Source of the DNA: Pseudoroseomonas cervicalis
Lineage (GTDB): Bacteria; Pseudomonadota; Alphaproteobacteria; Acetobacterales; Acetobacteraceae
DNA: 64,000 nt
Assembly: GCF_030818485.1 (NCBI RefSeq)
Contig: NZ_JAUTAJ010000004.1
Location: 1,963,001-2,027,000 of the forward strand
Direction of reading: 5' to 3'
Shown: positions 36,053 through 44,647 of the stretch, piece by piece
How positions within the stretch are numbered: position 1 is the first letter of the stretch
How the letters are laid out: each line of letters begins with the position of its first letter
Position numbers and translations under genes: made by a program
The notes under the pieces: generated by a model
Databases searched by the model: none
The model's input: the letters and a program-made list of their open reading frames with translations, nothing else
Told to the model about the DNA's origin: nothing

Positions 36053-36516
36053 GCCGCGCGCCGCTCCTGGTCGCCATCGGCCGGCTGAAATCCGGGCCGG
36101 AGGCGGACCTCTTCGCCCAGCACAATGCCCGGCTGCGGCCGCCGCTCGCCCTGCGGGAACTCCCCGAGGCGCGCGGCTCCGCCGCCGAGGTGCGGCGGCG
36201 GGAGGGCGAGGCCATCCTCGCCGCCCTGCCGCCGGGCGCGCTGGTCATCGCCCTCGATCTCGGCGGCCATATGCCGGACAGCGAGGCGCTGGCCGGGCTG
36301 CTGGCGCGCTGGGAGGCGAGCGGCAAGACGCTGGCCTATGTCATCGGCGGCGCCGAGGGGCTGGACCCCGCGGTGCAGGCGCGCGCCGACCAGCGCCTGT
36401 CGCTGGGGCCGATGACCTGGCCGCATTTCCTGGTGCGCGGGCTGCTGGCGGAGCAGCTCTACCGCGCCCAGGCGATCCGCACCGGGCATCCCTATCACCG
36501 CGCCTGGCGGCCCTGA
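36049..36516 (+). CDS. rlmH: 23S rRNA (pseudouridine(1915)-N(3))-methyltransferase, apparent CTG start
   Basis: A SPOUT methyltransferase acting on helix 69 of 23S rRNA. From CTG 36049 the protein has 155 residues, exactly the standard RlmH length. The N-terminal strand [17 protein letters not shown], central [22 protein letters not shown], and knot residues YVIGGAEGL and [24 protein letters not shown] are all in place. The C-terminal HPYHRAWRP is typical. No ATG, GTG or TTG is available before 36190. CTG overlaps the rsfS stop (CTGA). RlmH next to RsfS is a widely conserved pair. Confidence 0.88.
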   Translation: MSRAPLLVAIGRLKSGPEADLFAQHNARLRPPLALRELPEARGSAAEVRRREGEAILAALPPGALVIALDLGGHMPDSEALAGLLARWEASGKTLAYVIGGAEGLDPAVQARADQRLSLGPMTWPHFLVRGLLAEQLYRAQAIRTGHPYHRAWRP

Positions 36517-36596
36517 GGGGTGGGCCGGCAGGCGCCGCATTTCCGCTCCCGCCCCAGCCGTGCTAGGGCGCCTGCCGTGACCGTACCGATCGTTCC

Positions 36597-37304
36597 ATGT
36601 TCCGCTCGCTGATCCGCCATCCCCGGACCCAGGCCGCGCTGGCCCGGCTGCTCAGCGCGTATCTGGGCTTCTGCTACCGGACCTCGCGCTGGTCGATGGT
36701 CGGCGCCGAGCACATCGAGACCCATGCCATGGCAGGCAGGCCGGTGATCATCACCTTCTGGCATGAGCGCCTGCCGATGATGCCGATGCTGTGGACCGCG
36801 ACCCACAAGCTGTTCCCCGGCGCCGCGCATTGGCAGCCGCATGTGCTGGTCTCGCAGCATCGCGATGGCCGCTTCATCGGCGAGGTGGTCTCGCGCTTCC
36901 GGCTGGTGATGGTGCATGGCTCGACCTCGCGCGGCGGGGCGGCCGGCATGCGCAGCCTGCTCAAGGTGCTGAAGGGCGGCAGCCCGGTGGCCATCACCCC
37001 CGACGGGCCGCGCGGCCCGCGCCGCCAGGCGGCGGAGGGGGTCGCGGTGATCTCGGCGCTGGGCGACGCGCCGGTGCTGCCGACCGCGGCGGCGACCACC
37101 CGCCACAGGCTGCTGCCGAGCTGGGACCGCATGATGCTGCCGCTGCCCTTCGGCCGCGCCGTGCTGGTCTGCGGCCCCGCCATCACCGTGCCGCGCGACG
37201 ACCCGGCCAGCGCCATCCCGGCCATCGAGGCCGCGCTGAACGCCGCCTGCGACACCGCCGATGCCTGGGCCGCCGGCCAGGAGATGGAGAGCCGCCGCCT
37301 GTGA
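36597..37304 (+). CDS. DUF374-type lysophospholipid acyltransferase-like protein
   Basis: A 235-residue member of the DUF374 family, related to LpxL/PlsC acyltransferases. The H-x4-E/D-like motif appears as TFWHERLPMMP near residues 52-62, and the second signature is AITPDGPRGPRRQ near 134-146. It is followed within 10 bases by waaA and then lpxK, so a role in lipid A or outer membrane lipid acylation is likely, though the substrate is unproved. It has no clear signal peptide; the N-terminal region may associate with the membrane. Confidence 0.85.
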   Translation: MFRSLIRHPRTQAALARLLSAYLGFCYRTSRWSMVGAEHIETHAMAGRPVIITFWHERLPMMPMLWTATHKLFPGAAHWQPHVLVSQHRDGRFIGEVVSRFRLVMVHGSTSRGGAAGMRSLLKVLKGGSPVAITPDGPRGPRRQAAEGVAVISALGDAPVLPTAAATTRHRLLPSWDRMMLPLPFGRAVLVCGPAITVPRDDPASAIPAIEAALNAACDTADAWAAGQEMESRRL

Positions 37305-37314
37305 GGGGGGCGCG

Positions 37315-38622
37315 ATGAGCTTCGCCGCCGGCGCCGGGCGGGTCCTGGGCAGCGCGCTGGCGCCGCTGCTGCCGCTCTGGCTGCGCCGCCGCGCCCGGCG
37401 CGGCAAGGAAGTGCCCGAGCGCCTGGCCGAGCGCAGCGGCCATGGCGCCGAGCGGCCGGAGGGTCCGCTGCTCTGGCTGCATGGCGCCAGCGTGGGCGAG
37501 ACGCTCTCCCTGCTGCCGCTGATGCAGACCCTGCTGGAGCGCTCCCCCCGCCTGACGCTGCTGGTCACCACCGGCACCGTCACCGCCGCCGGCATGCTGG
37601 CGCAGCGCCTGCCGCCCGCACTCGCCGGGCGGGTGATCCACCGCTTCGCCCCGCTCGACGTGCCGCGCTGGCTGGAGCGCTTCCTGCAGGGCTGGCGCCC
37701 GGATGGCGCGGTCTTCGTCGAGAGCGAGCTCTGGCCCAACCTCTCCGCAGCCCTCGCCCGGCACGGCATCCCGGCGGCGCTGGTCAATGCGCGGCTCTCC
37801 GCCCGCTCCGCCCGGATGTGGCGCTGGGCGCCGGGCCTGGCGCGGGAGATGCTCAGCCGCTTCCGCCTGGTGGTGGCGCAGAGCGAGGCGGATGCCGAGC
37901 GGCTGCGCGCCCTCGGCGCCACGGGGGCCGAGCATTGGGGCCACCTCAAGGCCGCGGCCGAGAAGCTGCCGGCCGACCCGGCCGAGCTCGACCGGCTGCG
38001 CCGCGCCATCGGCCGCCGCCCGGTGTTTCTCGCCGCCAGCACCCAGCCGGGCGAGGAGGCCTCGATCCTCGCCGCCCATGCCACGCTGCGCCGCCGCTTC
38101 CCCGAGCTGCTGACCATCCTGGCGCTGCGCCACCCGGTGCGGGCGGAGGAGGTGGCGGCGCTGGCCGCGCCCTTCGGCCGCACCGCCCGGCGCAGCCGGG
38201 GCCAGCTGCCGCAGCCGGGCTGCGACCTCTATCTGGTCGACACGCTGGGCGAGATGGGGCTGTTCTTCCGCCTGGCCGGGGTCTGCTTCATCGGCGCCTC
38301 GCTGGTGCCGAAAGGCGGGCACAACCCGCTGGAGCCGGCGCGCCTCGGCTGCCCGATCCTGTTCGGCCCCTATACCGACAATGTCCAGGCCGTGGCGGAC
38401 CGGCTGGTGGCCACGGGCGGGGCCATCAGGGTGCGGGATTCCGCCACGCTGGCCGAGGCGGTGGCGGACGTGCTATCGGATGCGGGCCGCGCCCGGGCCA
38501 TGGTCCGGGCGGCGGCGCTGATCGCCGATGACGCCGCCCTCCTGCCGGGGAAACTGGCTTCGGCGATCCTCGCCATCATGCCCCTCGGTGCCGGCGACCC
38601 GCCGGCGCAGGACGGGACCTAG
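37315..38622 (+). CDS. waaA: 3-deoxy-D-manno-octulosonic acid transferase
   Basis: A 435-residue GT30 glycosyltransferase that adds Kdo to lipid IVA at the cytoplasmic face of the inner membrane. WLHGASVGETLSLLPLM is the conserved catalytic Glu motif near residues 57-73. ESELWPNL, STQPGEEASIL, VDTLGEMGLFFRLAGVCFIGASLVPKGGHNPLEPA and the FGPYTDN motif are all present. The N-terminal hydrophobic stretch anchors it. The ATG at 37315 follows GAGGGGGG. It is grouped with lpxK. Confidence 0.95.
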   Translation: MSFAAGAGRVLGSALAPLLPLWLRRRARRGKEVPERLAERSGHGAERPEGPLLWLHGASVGETLSLLPLMQTLLERSPRLTLLVTTGTVTAAGMLAQRLPPALAGRVIHRFAPLDVPRWLERFLQGWRPDGAVFVESELWPNLSAALARHGIPAALVNARLSARSARMWRWAPGLAREMLSRFRLVVAQSEADAERLRALGATGAEHWGHLKAAAEKLPADPAELDRLRRAIGRRPVFLAASTQPGEEASILAAHATLRRRFPELLTILALRHPVRAEEVAALAAPFGRTARRSRGQLPQPGCDLYLVDTLGEMGLFFRLAGVCFIGASLVPKGGHNPLEPARLGCPILFGPYTDNVQAVADRLVATGGAIRVRDSATLAEAVADVLSDAGRARAMVRAAALIADDAALLPGKLASAILAIMPLGAGDPPAQDGT

Positions 38623-38745
38623 GGCCGGCTTTGCGGCGACGCCGCGGTGCTGGCCCTGGAATTCGGTTCGGTCGCGTGAGCAGCGCTTTTCGGCGGTCCG
38701 CCACTAGCGAATCCACGCTCTAGGAGAGAGGACAGGTCTGAGCGG

Positions 38746-39735
38746 ATGCGTGCCCCCGGCTTCTGGAGCGGGGGCAGCGGGGGAGTTGCGCCCCTGCTGC
38801 TATCCCCCATCGCCGCGATCTACGCGGCCGCCACCGCGCGCCGTGTGGCCCGACCGGGCTGGCAGGCGCCCGTGCCGGTCATCTGCTGCGGCAATGCCAC
38901 GGCCGGCGGCGCCGGCAAGACCGTGGTCGCCCTCGATCTCGGCCAGCGCCTGTCCCATCGCGGCGTGGCCACGCATTTCCTGACGCGCGGCTATGGCGGC
39001 CGGCTGAAGGGCCCGGTCATGGTCGACCCGGCGCAGCATGACAGCCAGGCGGTGGGCGATGAATCGCTGCTGCTGGCGGCGCTGCGCCCCACCTGGGTGG
39101 CGGCTGACCGTGAGGCCGGTGGCCGCGCCGCCGTCGAATCCGGCGCCCAGGCCATCATCATGGATGACGGGCTGCAGAATCCGGGCCTCGCCAAGGATCT
39201 CTCCCTGCTGGTGGTGGATGGCAATTACGGCTTCGGCAATGGCCGCATCATCCCCTCCGGCCCCTTGCGGGAGCCGGTGGCCGCCGCCGCCGCGCGCTGC
39301 CGCGCCGCGGTGCTGATCGGCGAGGATGAGGCGGGCGCCGCCGCCATGCTGCCCCCCTCCCTGCCGGTGCTGCGCGCCCGCCAGGTGCCGGGGCCGGAGG
39401 CCGAGCTGCTGGCCGGCCAGCCGGTCTTCGCCTTCTGCGGCATCGCCAACCCGCAGAAATTCTTCAATTCGCTGACCCGCTGCGGCGCCGTGCTGGCCGG
39501 CCGCATGGCCTATGCCGACCACTACCCCTTCGATGCCGGCGATCTGCGCGAGCTGCTCGACCAGGCCGAGGCGCTGCGCGCCATCCCGGTGACCACCGCC
39601 AAGGATTATGTGCGCATCCCGCCGGCCTTCCGCAGCCGGGTCACCGTGCTCAGCGTCCGGCTGGAATGGGAGGACCCGACGGCGATCGAGGCGCTGCTGG
39701 ACCCGCTGGCGCAGCGCGTGCCCGTGCCGGCCTGA
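38746..39735 (+). CDS. lpxK: Tetraacyldisaccharide 4'-kinase
   Basis: A 329-residue membrane-associated kinase that phosphorylates the 4' position of the lipid A disaccharide. The N-terminal membrane helix region is followed by the P-loop GNATAGGAGKTVVALDLGQRL near residues 48-68. FLTRGYGG, VGDESLLLA, IIMDDGLQN and VDGNYGFGNGRIIPSGPLREP follow. Length and motifs are normal. It follows waaA by 123 bases and precedes a convergent LpxL-like acyltransferase, forming a lipid A cluster. Confidence 0.95.
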   Translation: MRAPGFWSGGSGGVAPLLLSPIAAIYAAATARRVARPGWQAPVPVICCGNATAGGAGKTVVALDLGQRLSHRGVATHFLTRGYGGRLKGPVMVDPAQHDSQAVGDESLLLAALRPTWVAADREAGGRAAVESGAQAIIMDDGLQNPGLAKDLSLLVVDGNYGFGNGRIIPSGPLREPVAAAAARCRAAVLIGEDEAGAAAMLPPSLPVLRARQVPGPEAELLAGQPVFAFCGIANPQKFFNSLTRCGAVLAGRMAYADHYPFDAGDLRELLDQAEALRAIPVTTAKDYVRIPPAFRSRVTVLSVRLEWEDPTAIEALLDPLAQRVPVPA

Positions 39736-39771
39736 GCCCGGGCCGGGGGGCCAGCCGCCCGGCCCGCCGCC

Positions 39772-40710
39772 TCAGCGGCGATAGACCGCGCGCGGGAAGC
39801 GCCGGTGCAGCCACAGCCATTCGCCGGGGCGGGCGCGGATCCAGGCGCTGATGCGGTCATTGATCGCCTGGGTCAGCGCCACCGCCGCGGCGGCGCGGCC
39901 GCCGGCCGGCTCGGTGCCCTCGGCCGCGGGCAGCGCCAGCGGCGGCTCGACCACGGCGCGGAAGCGGCAGGGCCCGATCCGCTCCACCCGCACCGGCACC
40001 AGCGGGCAGCCGAAGCGCAGCGCCAGCTCCGCCGCGCCGGTCGCGGTCATCGCCGGCTGGCCGAGGAAGGGCAGCTCCACCCCCTCATTCAGCTTCTGGT
40101 CGACCACCAGCCCGGCCGCCTTGCCCTCCGACAGGTGCTTCAGCAGCAGCCGCGCCCCGCGCGACCCCTTGGGGAACAGCGGCTGGTCGGCGCCGCCGCG
40201 CCGCATGCCGCGCAGCACCGCATCGACCAGCGGGTTGTCGGGGGCGCGGTAGAGGCTGGCCATCTGCAGCCCCATGGCCTGGGCCGCCAGCGGCAGCGTC
40301 TCCCAATTCGCCAGATGGGCGGAGACGAAGATCACCCTCCCCTCGCCCGCGGGCAGGTTCTCGGTGCCCTCCAGCTCCCAGCCGGGCCCGGCCTCGCCGG
40401 GCTGGCGGCGCGGCAGGCGCGGCAGATGCGGCAGCTCCATCACGGTGCGGCCCAGATTCTCCCAGGCATCGCGCAGCACCGCCTCGCGCCAGGAGGGATC
40501 GCTGTCCGGGAAGGCCAGTTCCAGATTGCGCCGGCCGATGCGCGAGACCGGCAGCCAGGGCCCCAGCGCGCGCAGCACATGCCCGCCCAGCGCCGAGGCG
40601 CCGAGCGGCCCGAGGCCGCGCGCCAGCGCCAGCGCCAGCCGCGCCCCCTGGGCCTCGACCCACCATCGCAGCCGCCGCCACCGCGACCGCCCCTTGCCCT
40701 CGGATTGCAT
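39772..40710 (-). CDS. Lipid A biosynthesis acyltransferase (LpxL/HtrB family)
   Basis: A 312-residue late acyltransferase that adds a secondary acyl chain to lipid A. The H-x4-E catalytic motif is SAHLANWETLPL. DQKLNEGVELPFLGQPAMTATGAAELALRFGCPLVPV and the C-terminal WIRARPGEWLWLHRRF are family signatures. The ATG at 40710 is chosen with AAGG upstream; an additional 17 codons are open but start poorly. It converges with lpxK. LpxL or LpxM specificity cannot be assigned. Confidence 0.92.
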   Translation of the reverse strand: MQSEGKGRSRWRRLRWWVEAQGARLALALARGLGPLGASALGGHVLRALGPWLPVSRIGRRNLELAFPDSDPSWREAVLRDAWENLGRTVMELPHLPRLPRRQPGEAGPGWELEGTENLPAGEGRVIFVSAHLANWETLPLAAQAMGLQMASLYRAPDNPLVDAVLRGMRRGGADQPLFPKGSRGARLLLKHLSEGKAAGLVVDQKLNEGVELPFLGQPAMTATGAAELALRFGCPLVPVRVERIGPCRFRAVVEPPLALPAAEGTEPAGGRAAAAVALTQAINDRISAWIRARPGEWLWLHRRFPRAVYRR

Positions 40711-40848
40711 GCCGCGCCTTCTGCGGCATCCGGCGGTGTTTGGCCAGGGAAGAAGCGCCACCGAAGAAGCGCCGCCGGAGATGCGCCCCCCTCCGGGAGG
40801 ACGCCCCCGGACGGCGCGCCCCGGAGGAGGTGACGGGACGGGCGCGCC

Positions 40849-42081
40849 TCAGGCCGGCTGGGCGCCGGGCGGCAGGCGCGGGTCGGGCCGGGTCTCCGGC
40901 ATGGCGATGGCGAAGATGGTGGCGCCGATGGCGGCGGCGGCGGCCAGCAGCAGGAAGGCGGCGTCGAAGCCGAAGCGCGCCGCCACCCAGCCGGCCAGCG
41001 CATTGGCCGCCGCCGCCCCCAGCCCCTGCACCACGGCGGTGATGCCGAGCGCCGCGCCGAAATGCCCGGTGCCGCGCGTCAGATCGGCCACCATCAGCGG
41101 CAGCAGCACGCCGAACATGCCGGCGCCGATGCCGTCCAGCAGCTGCACCGCCACCAGCCAGGCCGCGTTGTCGGAGAAGGTGTACAGCACGCCGCGCAGC
41201 GGCAGCACCAGGAAGCCGGCCAGGAACAGCGTCTTGCGCCCCCAGACCCCGGCCTTGCGCCCGGCCAGGATCGAGGTGCCGATCATCACAAGCTGCGCCG
41301 CCACGATGCAGGCGCTGACCAGCGCCGTGCCGCGCGCCGGGTCGGCCATGGCCAGCTTCTGCCCCACCAGCGGCAGCATCGGCGCATTGGCGAAATGGAA
41401 CAGCGCGCAGCCCAGCGCCAGCACGCCCAGCCGCCGGTCGGCCAGCAGCGCGCGCCAATGCGCCGGCACCTGGCCCTCGGCCAGGCCGCGCGCCGCCTGG
41501 GGGTCCACCGCCGCGGCCGGCACCGCCAGGGCCGAGAGGATGGAGCCCAGCGCCATGCCGCCCAGCAGCCAGAACACCACCACGGGCCCGAAATATAGCG
41601 ACAGCCCGCCCGCCGTGGCGGCGGCGAAGGCGTTGCCGGCATGGTTGAAGGCCTCGTTGCGGCCCATCCGCGCATCGAAGCCGGCCTGGCCGACCACGCC
41701 CAGCGTCAGCGCCGCCAGCGCCGGCAGGATCGCCGCCGCCGCCATGCCGGACAGCACCTGGGAGATCGCCACCGGCCAGAAGCCGGGCGCCACCAGGATG
41801 ATCGCGCAGGCCAGGGTGACGGCGATCGCCGTGGCCACCACCAGCAGCCGCTTCTCCGGCAGCGCGTCCACCAGCACCCCGGCCGGGCCCTTGGCCAGCA
41901 GCCCGGCCAGACCGCCCAGCGCCAGCACCGCCCCGGCGCCGCCCTGGTCCCACCCCTGGACGCTGGTCAGCCAGATCGCCAGATAGGGGCCGAGGCCGTC
42001 GCGGACATCGGCCAGGAAGAAGTTCAGCGCGTCCAGCGCGCGGCGGGCGGTGCGGGTCTCGGCGGCCATGCGGCGGGGCAT
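40849..42081 (-). CDS. Major facilitator superfamily transporter
   Basis: A 410-residue inner membrane protein with about twelve hydrophobic helices. It begins with ALNFFLADVRDGLGPYLAIWLTSVQGWDQGG, a start shared by a group of MFS proteins near the YfcJ/NreB type. Conserved loop residues between helices 2 and 3 are weak (VLVDALPEKRLLV). The substrate is unknown; drug or metabolite efflux is plausible. The start at 42081 is a choice among several Met codons (42069 is also reasonable). Confidence 0.85.
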   Translation of the reverse strand: MPRRMAAETRTARRALDALNFFLADVRDGLGPYLAIWLTSVQGWDQGGAGAVLALGGLAGLLAKGPAGVLVDALPEKRLLVVATAIAVTLACAIILVAPGFWPVAISQVLSGMAAAAILPALAALTLGVVGQAGFDARMGRNEAFNHAGNAFAAATAGGLSLYFGPVVVFWLLGGMALGSILSALAVPAAAVDPQAARGLAEGQVPAHWRALLADRRLGVLALGCALFHFANAPMLPLVGQKLAMADPARGTALVSACIVAAQLVMIGTSILAGRKAGVWGRKTLFLAGFLVLPLRGVLYTFSDNAAWLVAVQLLDGIGAGMFGVLLPLMVADLTRGTGHFGAALGITAVVQGLGAAAANALAGWVAARFGFDAAFLLLAAAAAIGATIFAIAMPETRPDPRLPPGAQPA

Positions 42082-42234
42082 CCTGGCGGGGGCGTGTCGG
42101 GAAGCCGCCACGAAGCGGCACCTTGGCAACGCGGACCGGTCCCGGCCAGTTGTTTCACGCGGCTTGGGCATGGATTACAAAGCGTTCATGCCTATATGAT
42201 GGTCCCCATGACGAATCAGCGGAGGAACTCCCCC

Positions 42235-43173
42235 ATGCGCATCAAGGCCCGGCTGCTGGCCGGCTTCGCCGCGCTGGCCCTGGTGCTGGGCCCGGCGCTG
42301 GCGGAAGCCCGCCCGGGTGGCGGCTCCAGCTCCGGCAGCCGCGGCAGCCGCACCTTCTCGGCCCCGCCGGTGACGCGCACCGCGCCCGACGCGCCGCGCG
42401 CCTTCGACCGCACCGCGCCGCAGACCCAGGCGCCGCGCCCCGGCATGGCGACCCCCGCCCCCGCCGCCTCGCGCGGCGGCCTGTTCGGCGGCGGCTTCGG
42501 CGGCGCCCTGATGGGCGGCCTGATCGGCGTCGGCATTGGCGGGCTGCTGTTCGGCAACGGGCTGTTCGGCGGCATCAGCGGCCTGGGCGGGCTGCTCGGC
42601 CTGCTGATCCAGATCGCGCTGGTTGTGCTGCTGGTCCGCTTCGCGCTCCGCTTCTTCCGCAGCCGCCAGCCGGCCATGGCCGGCGGCCCGCGCGAGGGCC
42701 TCGGCATGGCGCGCGAGGCGCAGCCGGGCCCGCGCCCGATGATGGGCGGCGGCGCGGCCGCGACCCAGCCGATCCAGGTGACGCAGGCCGACTACCACGC
42801 CTTCGAGACGCTGCTGCGCGACATCAACGCCGCCTGGTCGCGCCGCGACGAGGCCGGCCTGACCCGCATGGCGACGCCGGAGATGGCCAGCTATTTCGCC
42901 CAGGATCTGCGCGATCTCGACGCCCGCGGCTGGCGCAACGAGACCAGCGATGTCCGGCTGGAGCAGGGCGACCTGTCCGAGGCCTGGCGCGAGGGCGATG
43001 TGGAATATGCGACGGTGGCCATGCGCTTCAGCCTGGTCGACGTCACCTATGACACCCAGGGCCGTGTGGTGGAGGGCGACCCCGCCACCCGCTCCACCGC
43101 CACCGAGCTGTGGACCTTCCGCCGCCGCCGGGGCGGGGCCTGGCAGCTCTCCGCCATCCAGCCGGCGGGCTGA
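42235..43173 (+). CDS. Tim44-like domain membrane protein
   Basis: A 312-residue protein. A signal-like N-terminus (MRIKARLLAGFAALALVLGPALAEA) is followed by a serine/proline-rich linker and a glycine-rich hydrophobic segment (about residues 80-140, GLIGVGIGGLLFGNGLFGG). A C-terminal Tim44-like domain follows (QADYHAFETLLRDINAAWSRRDEAGL to the end). The overall plan matches the bacterial Tim44-domain family. These are envelope proteins of unclear function that share a fold with mitochondrial import motor subunit Tim44. GGAGGAA lies nine bases before the ATG. A strong terminator follows. Confidence 0.85.
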   Translation: MRIKARLLAGFAALALVLGPALAEARPGGGSSSGSRGSRTFSAPPVTRTAPDAPRAFDRTAPQTQAPRPGMATPAPAASRGGLFGGGFGGALMGGLIGVGIGGLLFGNGLFGGISGLGGLLGLLIQIALVVLLVRFALRFFRSRQPAMAGGPREGLGMAREAQPGPRPMMGGGAAATQPIQVTQADYHAFETLLRDINAAWSRRDEAGLTRMATPEMASYFAQDLRDLDARGWRNETSDVRLEQGDLSEAWREGDVEYATVAMRFSLVDVTYDTQGRVVEGDPATRSTATELWTFRRRRGGAWQLSAIQPAG

Positions 43174-43208
43174 CCCCCGGGGCCACCGGCCCCGGCAACC
43201 GGAAGAAA

Positions 43209-43236
43209 GGGCGCGGCGCAGGCTGCGCCCCTTTTT
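43209..43236 (+). terminator. Intrinsic terminator after the Tim44-like gene
   Basis: GGGCGCGGC and GCTGCGCCC form a 9-base-pair stem (one G-T pair) with loop GCAG, followed by CTTTTT. Confidence 0.85.
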
Positions 43237-43360
43237 CATGCCCGCCCTCCGGCGGGGCTGTCCGCGCGCGCCGCCGCGCTTTGCCCCTTCCCCGCCCGGC
43301 ATGGCGGTTGCTACTCCCCGCCCGCCGGGAGGATCCGGCGCTCGACCGGGAGATTCCCCC

Positions 43361-44389
43361 ATGCTCGCCACCCGCCGTGGCCTGATGCTCGGCACCGCCG
43401 GCACGCTGCTCGCCACCCCCCACCTCGCCCGTGGCCAGGCCGCGCTGACGCCGGTGAAATTCTGCCTGGACTGGGCCTTTCAGGGCCCGCAGGCGCCCTT
43501 CGTCCTGGCCGCCGAGCGCGGCTTCTTCCGCGACGAGGGCATCGCCATCACCATGGATCGCGGCTTCGGTTCGGGCGACACGCCGGTGAAGGTGGCCAGC
43601 GGTGCCTATGAGTTCGGCATCGCCGATTTGTCGCCGGCGATCCGGCTGCGCCTTTCCGGCCAGGCGCCGGACCTGGTGGCGCCGATGGTCATCCAGCAGG
43701 GCAGCCCGCTGGCGGTGATGACCCTGAAGAAGAGCGGCATCACCACCGCCAGGCAGCTCGAGGGCCGCAAGGTGGCGGCGCCGGAGACCGATTCGGCCCG
43801 CCAGCTCTTCCCCGCCTATGCCAGGGCCGCCGGCATCGACGCCTCGAAGATCAACTGGATGACCGTCACCCCGCAGCTGCGCGAGCCGATGCTGGTGCGC
43901 GGCGAGGTCGATGCCATCACCGGCTTCGAGGTCTCCGGCCTGTTCAGCCTGCGCAGCCTGAACGTGGCGGAGGGCGATGTGGTCTCGCTGCGCTACTCGG
44001 ATGCCGGCGTCGCCCTGCTCTCCACCGCGCTCCTGGTGAAGCGCCCCTATGCCGAGGCCAATGCGCGCATCGTCACCGGCATGATCCGCGCCATCGCCCG
44101 CGGCCATGACGCCGCCTGGAAGGACCAGGACGCGGCCATCGAGGCGCTGGTGAAGCGCGACCCGACCGCGCCGCGGGCGCTGGAGAAGGCGCGCATGCTG
44201 GCCAATTTCGGCTTCATCCGCACGCCGGAGGCGCTCTCGGGCGGCTATGGCAATCTGCCCATGCCGCGCGTGCAGGCGGCGATCGAGACCATCCGCTCCT
44301 CCTTCGGCATCACCACCGAGCTGAAGGCGGAAGACATGTACCTGCCGCAATTCCTGCCGCCGGCCTCCGACCTCCAGCTGCCTGCGTAA
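43361..44389 (+). CDS. ABC transporter substrate-binding protein, NMT1/THI5-like (SsuA type)
   Basis: A 342-residue periplasmic binding protein. The N-terminal RRGLMLGTAGTLLATPHLARGQ looks like a Tat or Sec signal. The family core starts VKFCLDWAFQGPQAPFVLAAERGFFRDEGIAITMDRGFGSGD, as in NMT1-type proteins that bind pyrimidine precursors of thiamine, sulfonates or nitrate-like ligands. No permease or ATPase gene is adjacent. The start has GGGAG upstream. The ligand is unknown. Confidence 0.9.
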   Translation: MLATRRGLMLGTAGTLLATPHLARGQAALTPVKFCLDWAFQGPQAPFVLAAERGFFRDEGIAITMDRGFGSGDTPVKVASGAYEFGIADLSPAIRLRLSGQAPDLVAPMVIQQGSPLAVMTLKKSGITTARQLEGRKVAAPETDSARQLFPAYARAAGIDASKINWMTVTPQLREPMLVRGEVDAITGFEVSGLFSLRSLNVAEGDVVSLRYSDAGVALLSTALLVKRPYAEANARIVTGMIRAIARGHDAAWKDQDAAIEALVKRDPTAPRALEKARMLANFGFIRTPEALSGGYGNLPMPRVQAAIETIRSSFGITTELKAEDMYLPQFLPPASDLQLPA

Positions 44390-44482
44390 AGCTCTCAGGT
44401 CTTTTTTTCTTTCGGGCTGCCGCCGTCCCGTTCAGAAGCGGGACGCGGCACTCCGGGGGCGCTCCGGTGGCGAGCATGACGC

Positions 44483-44504
44483 ACGGGCCCGGCGACGGGC
44501 CCGT
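44483..44504 (+). terminator. Hairpin between the NMT1-type gene and gpmI
   Basis: ACGGGCCCG and CGGGCCCGT form a perfect 9-base-pair stem with loop GCGA, followed by TTCGCGTTTCG. The T-tract is weak. It may terminate transcription before gpmI. Confidence 0.4.
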
Positions 44505-44647
44505 TTCGCGTTTCGCGGCCAGGCCCGCGCTGGTGCGCAACCCGCACCCCCCGATTCCCTTTGCAACCGGCGCGGTGGCTGACAGGACAGGCCCCAGGGT
44601 CTATCCCTGCCGCCGCGACGCAACCGACCGCCTGGGGGAGAGCCACG

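Noticed and set aside
36190..36516. GTG 36190 as the start of rlmH
   Set aside because: It would remove the first 47 residues of a family with a very constant length and has no ribosome binding site comparable to that before CTG 36049.
44399..44431. T-rich run after the NMT1-type gene as an intrinsic terminator
   Set aside because: The T-run (44401-44408) comes before the nearby dyad rather than after it on the plus strand, and the minus strand has an A-run, so it does not fit a terminator in either direction.
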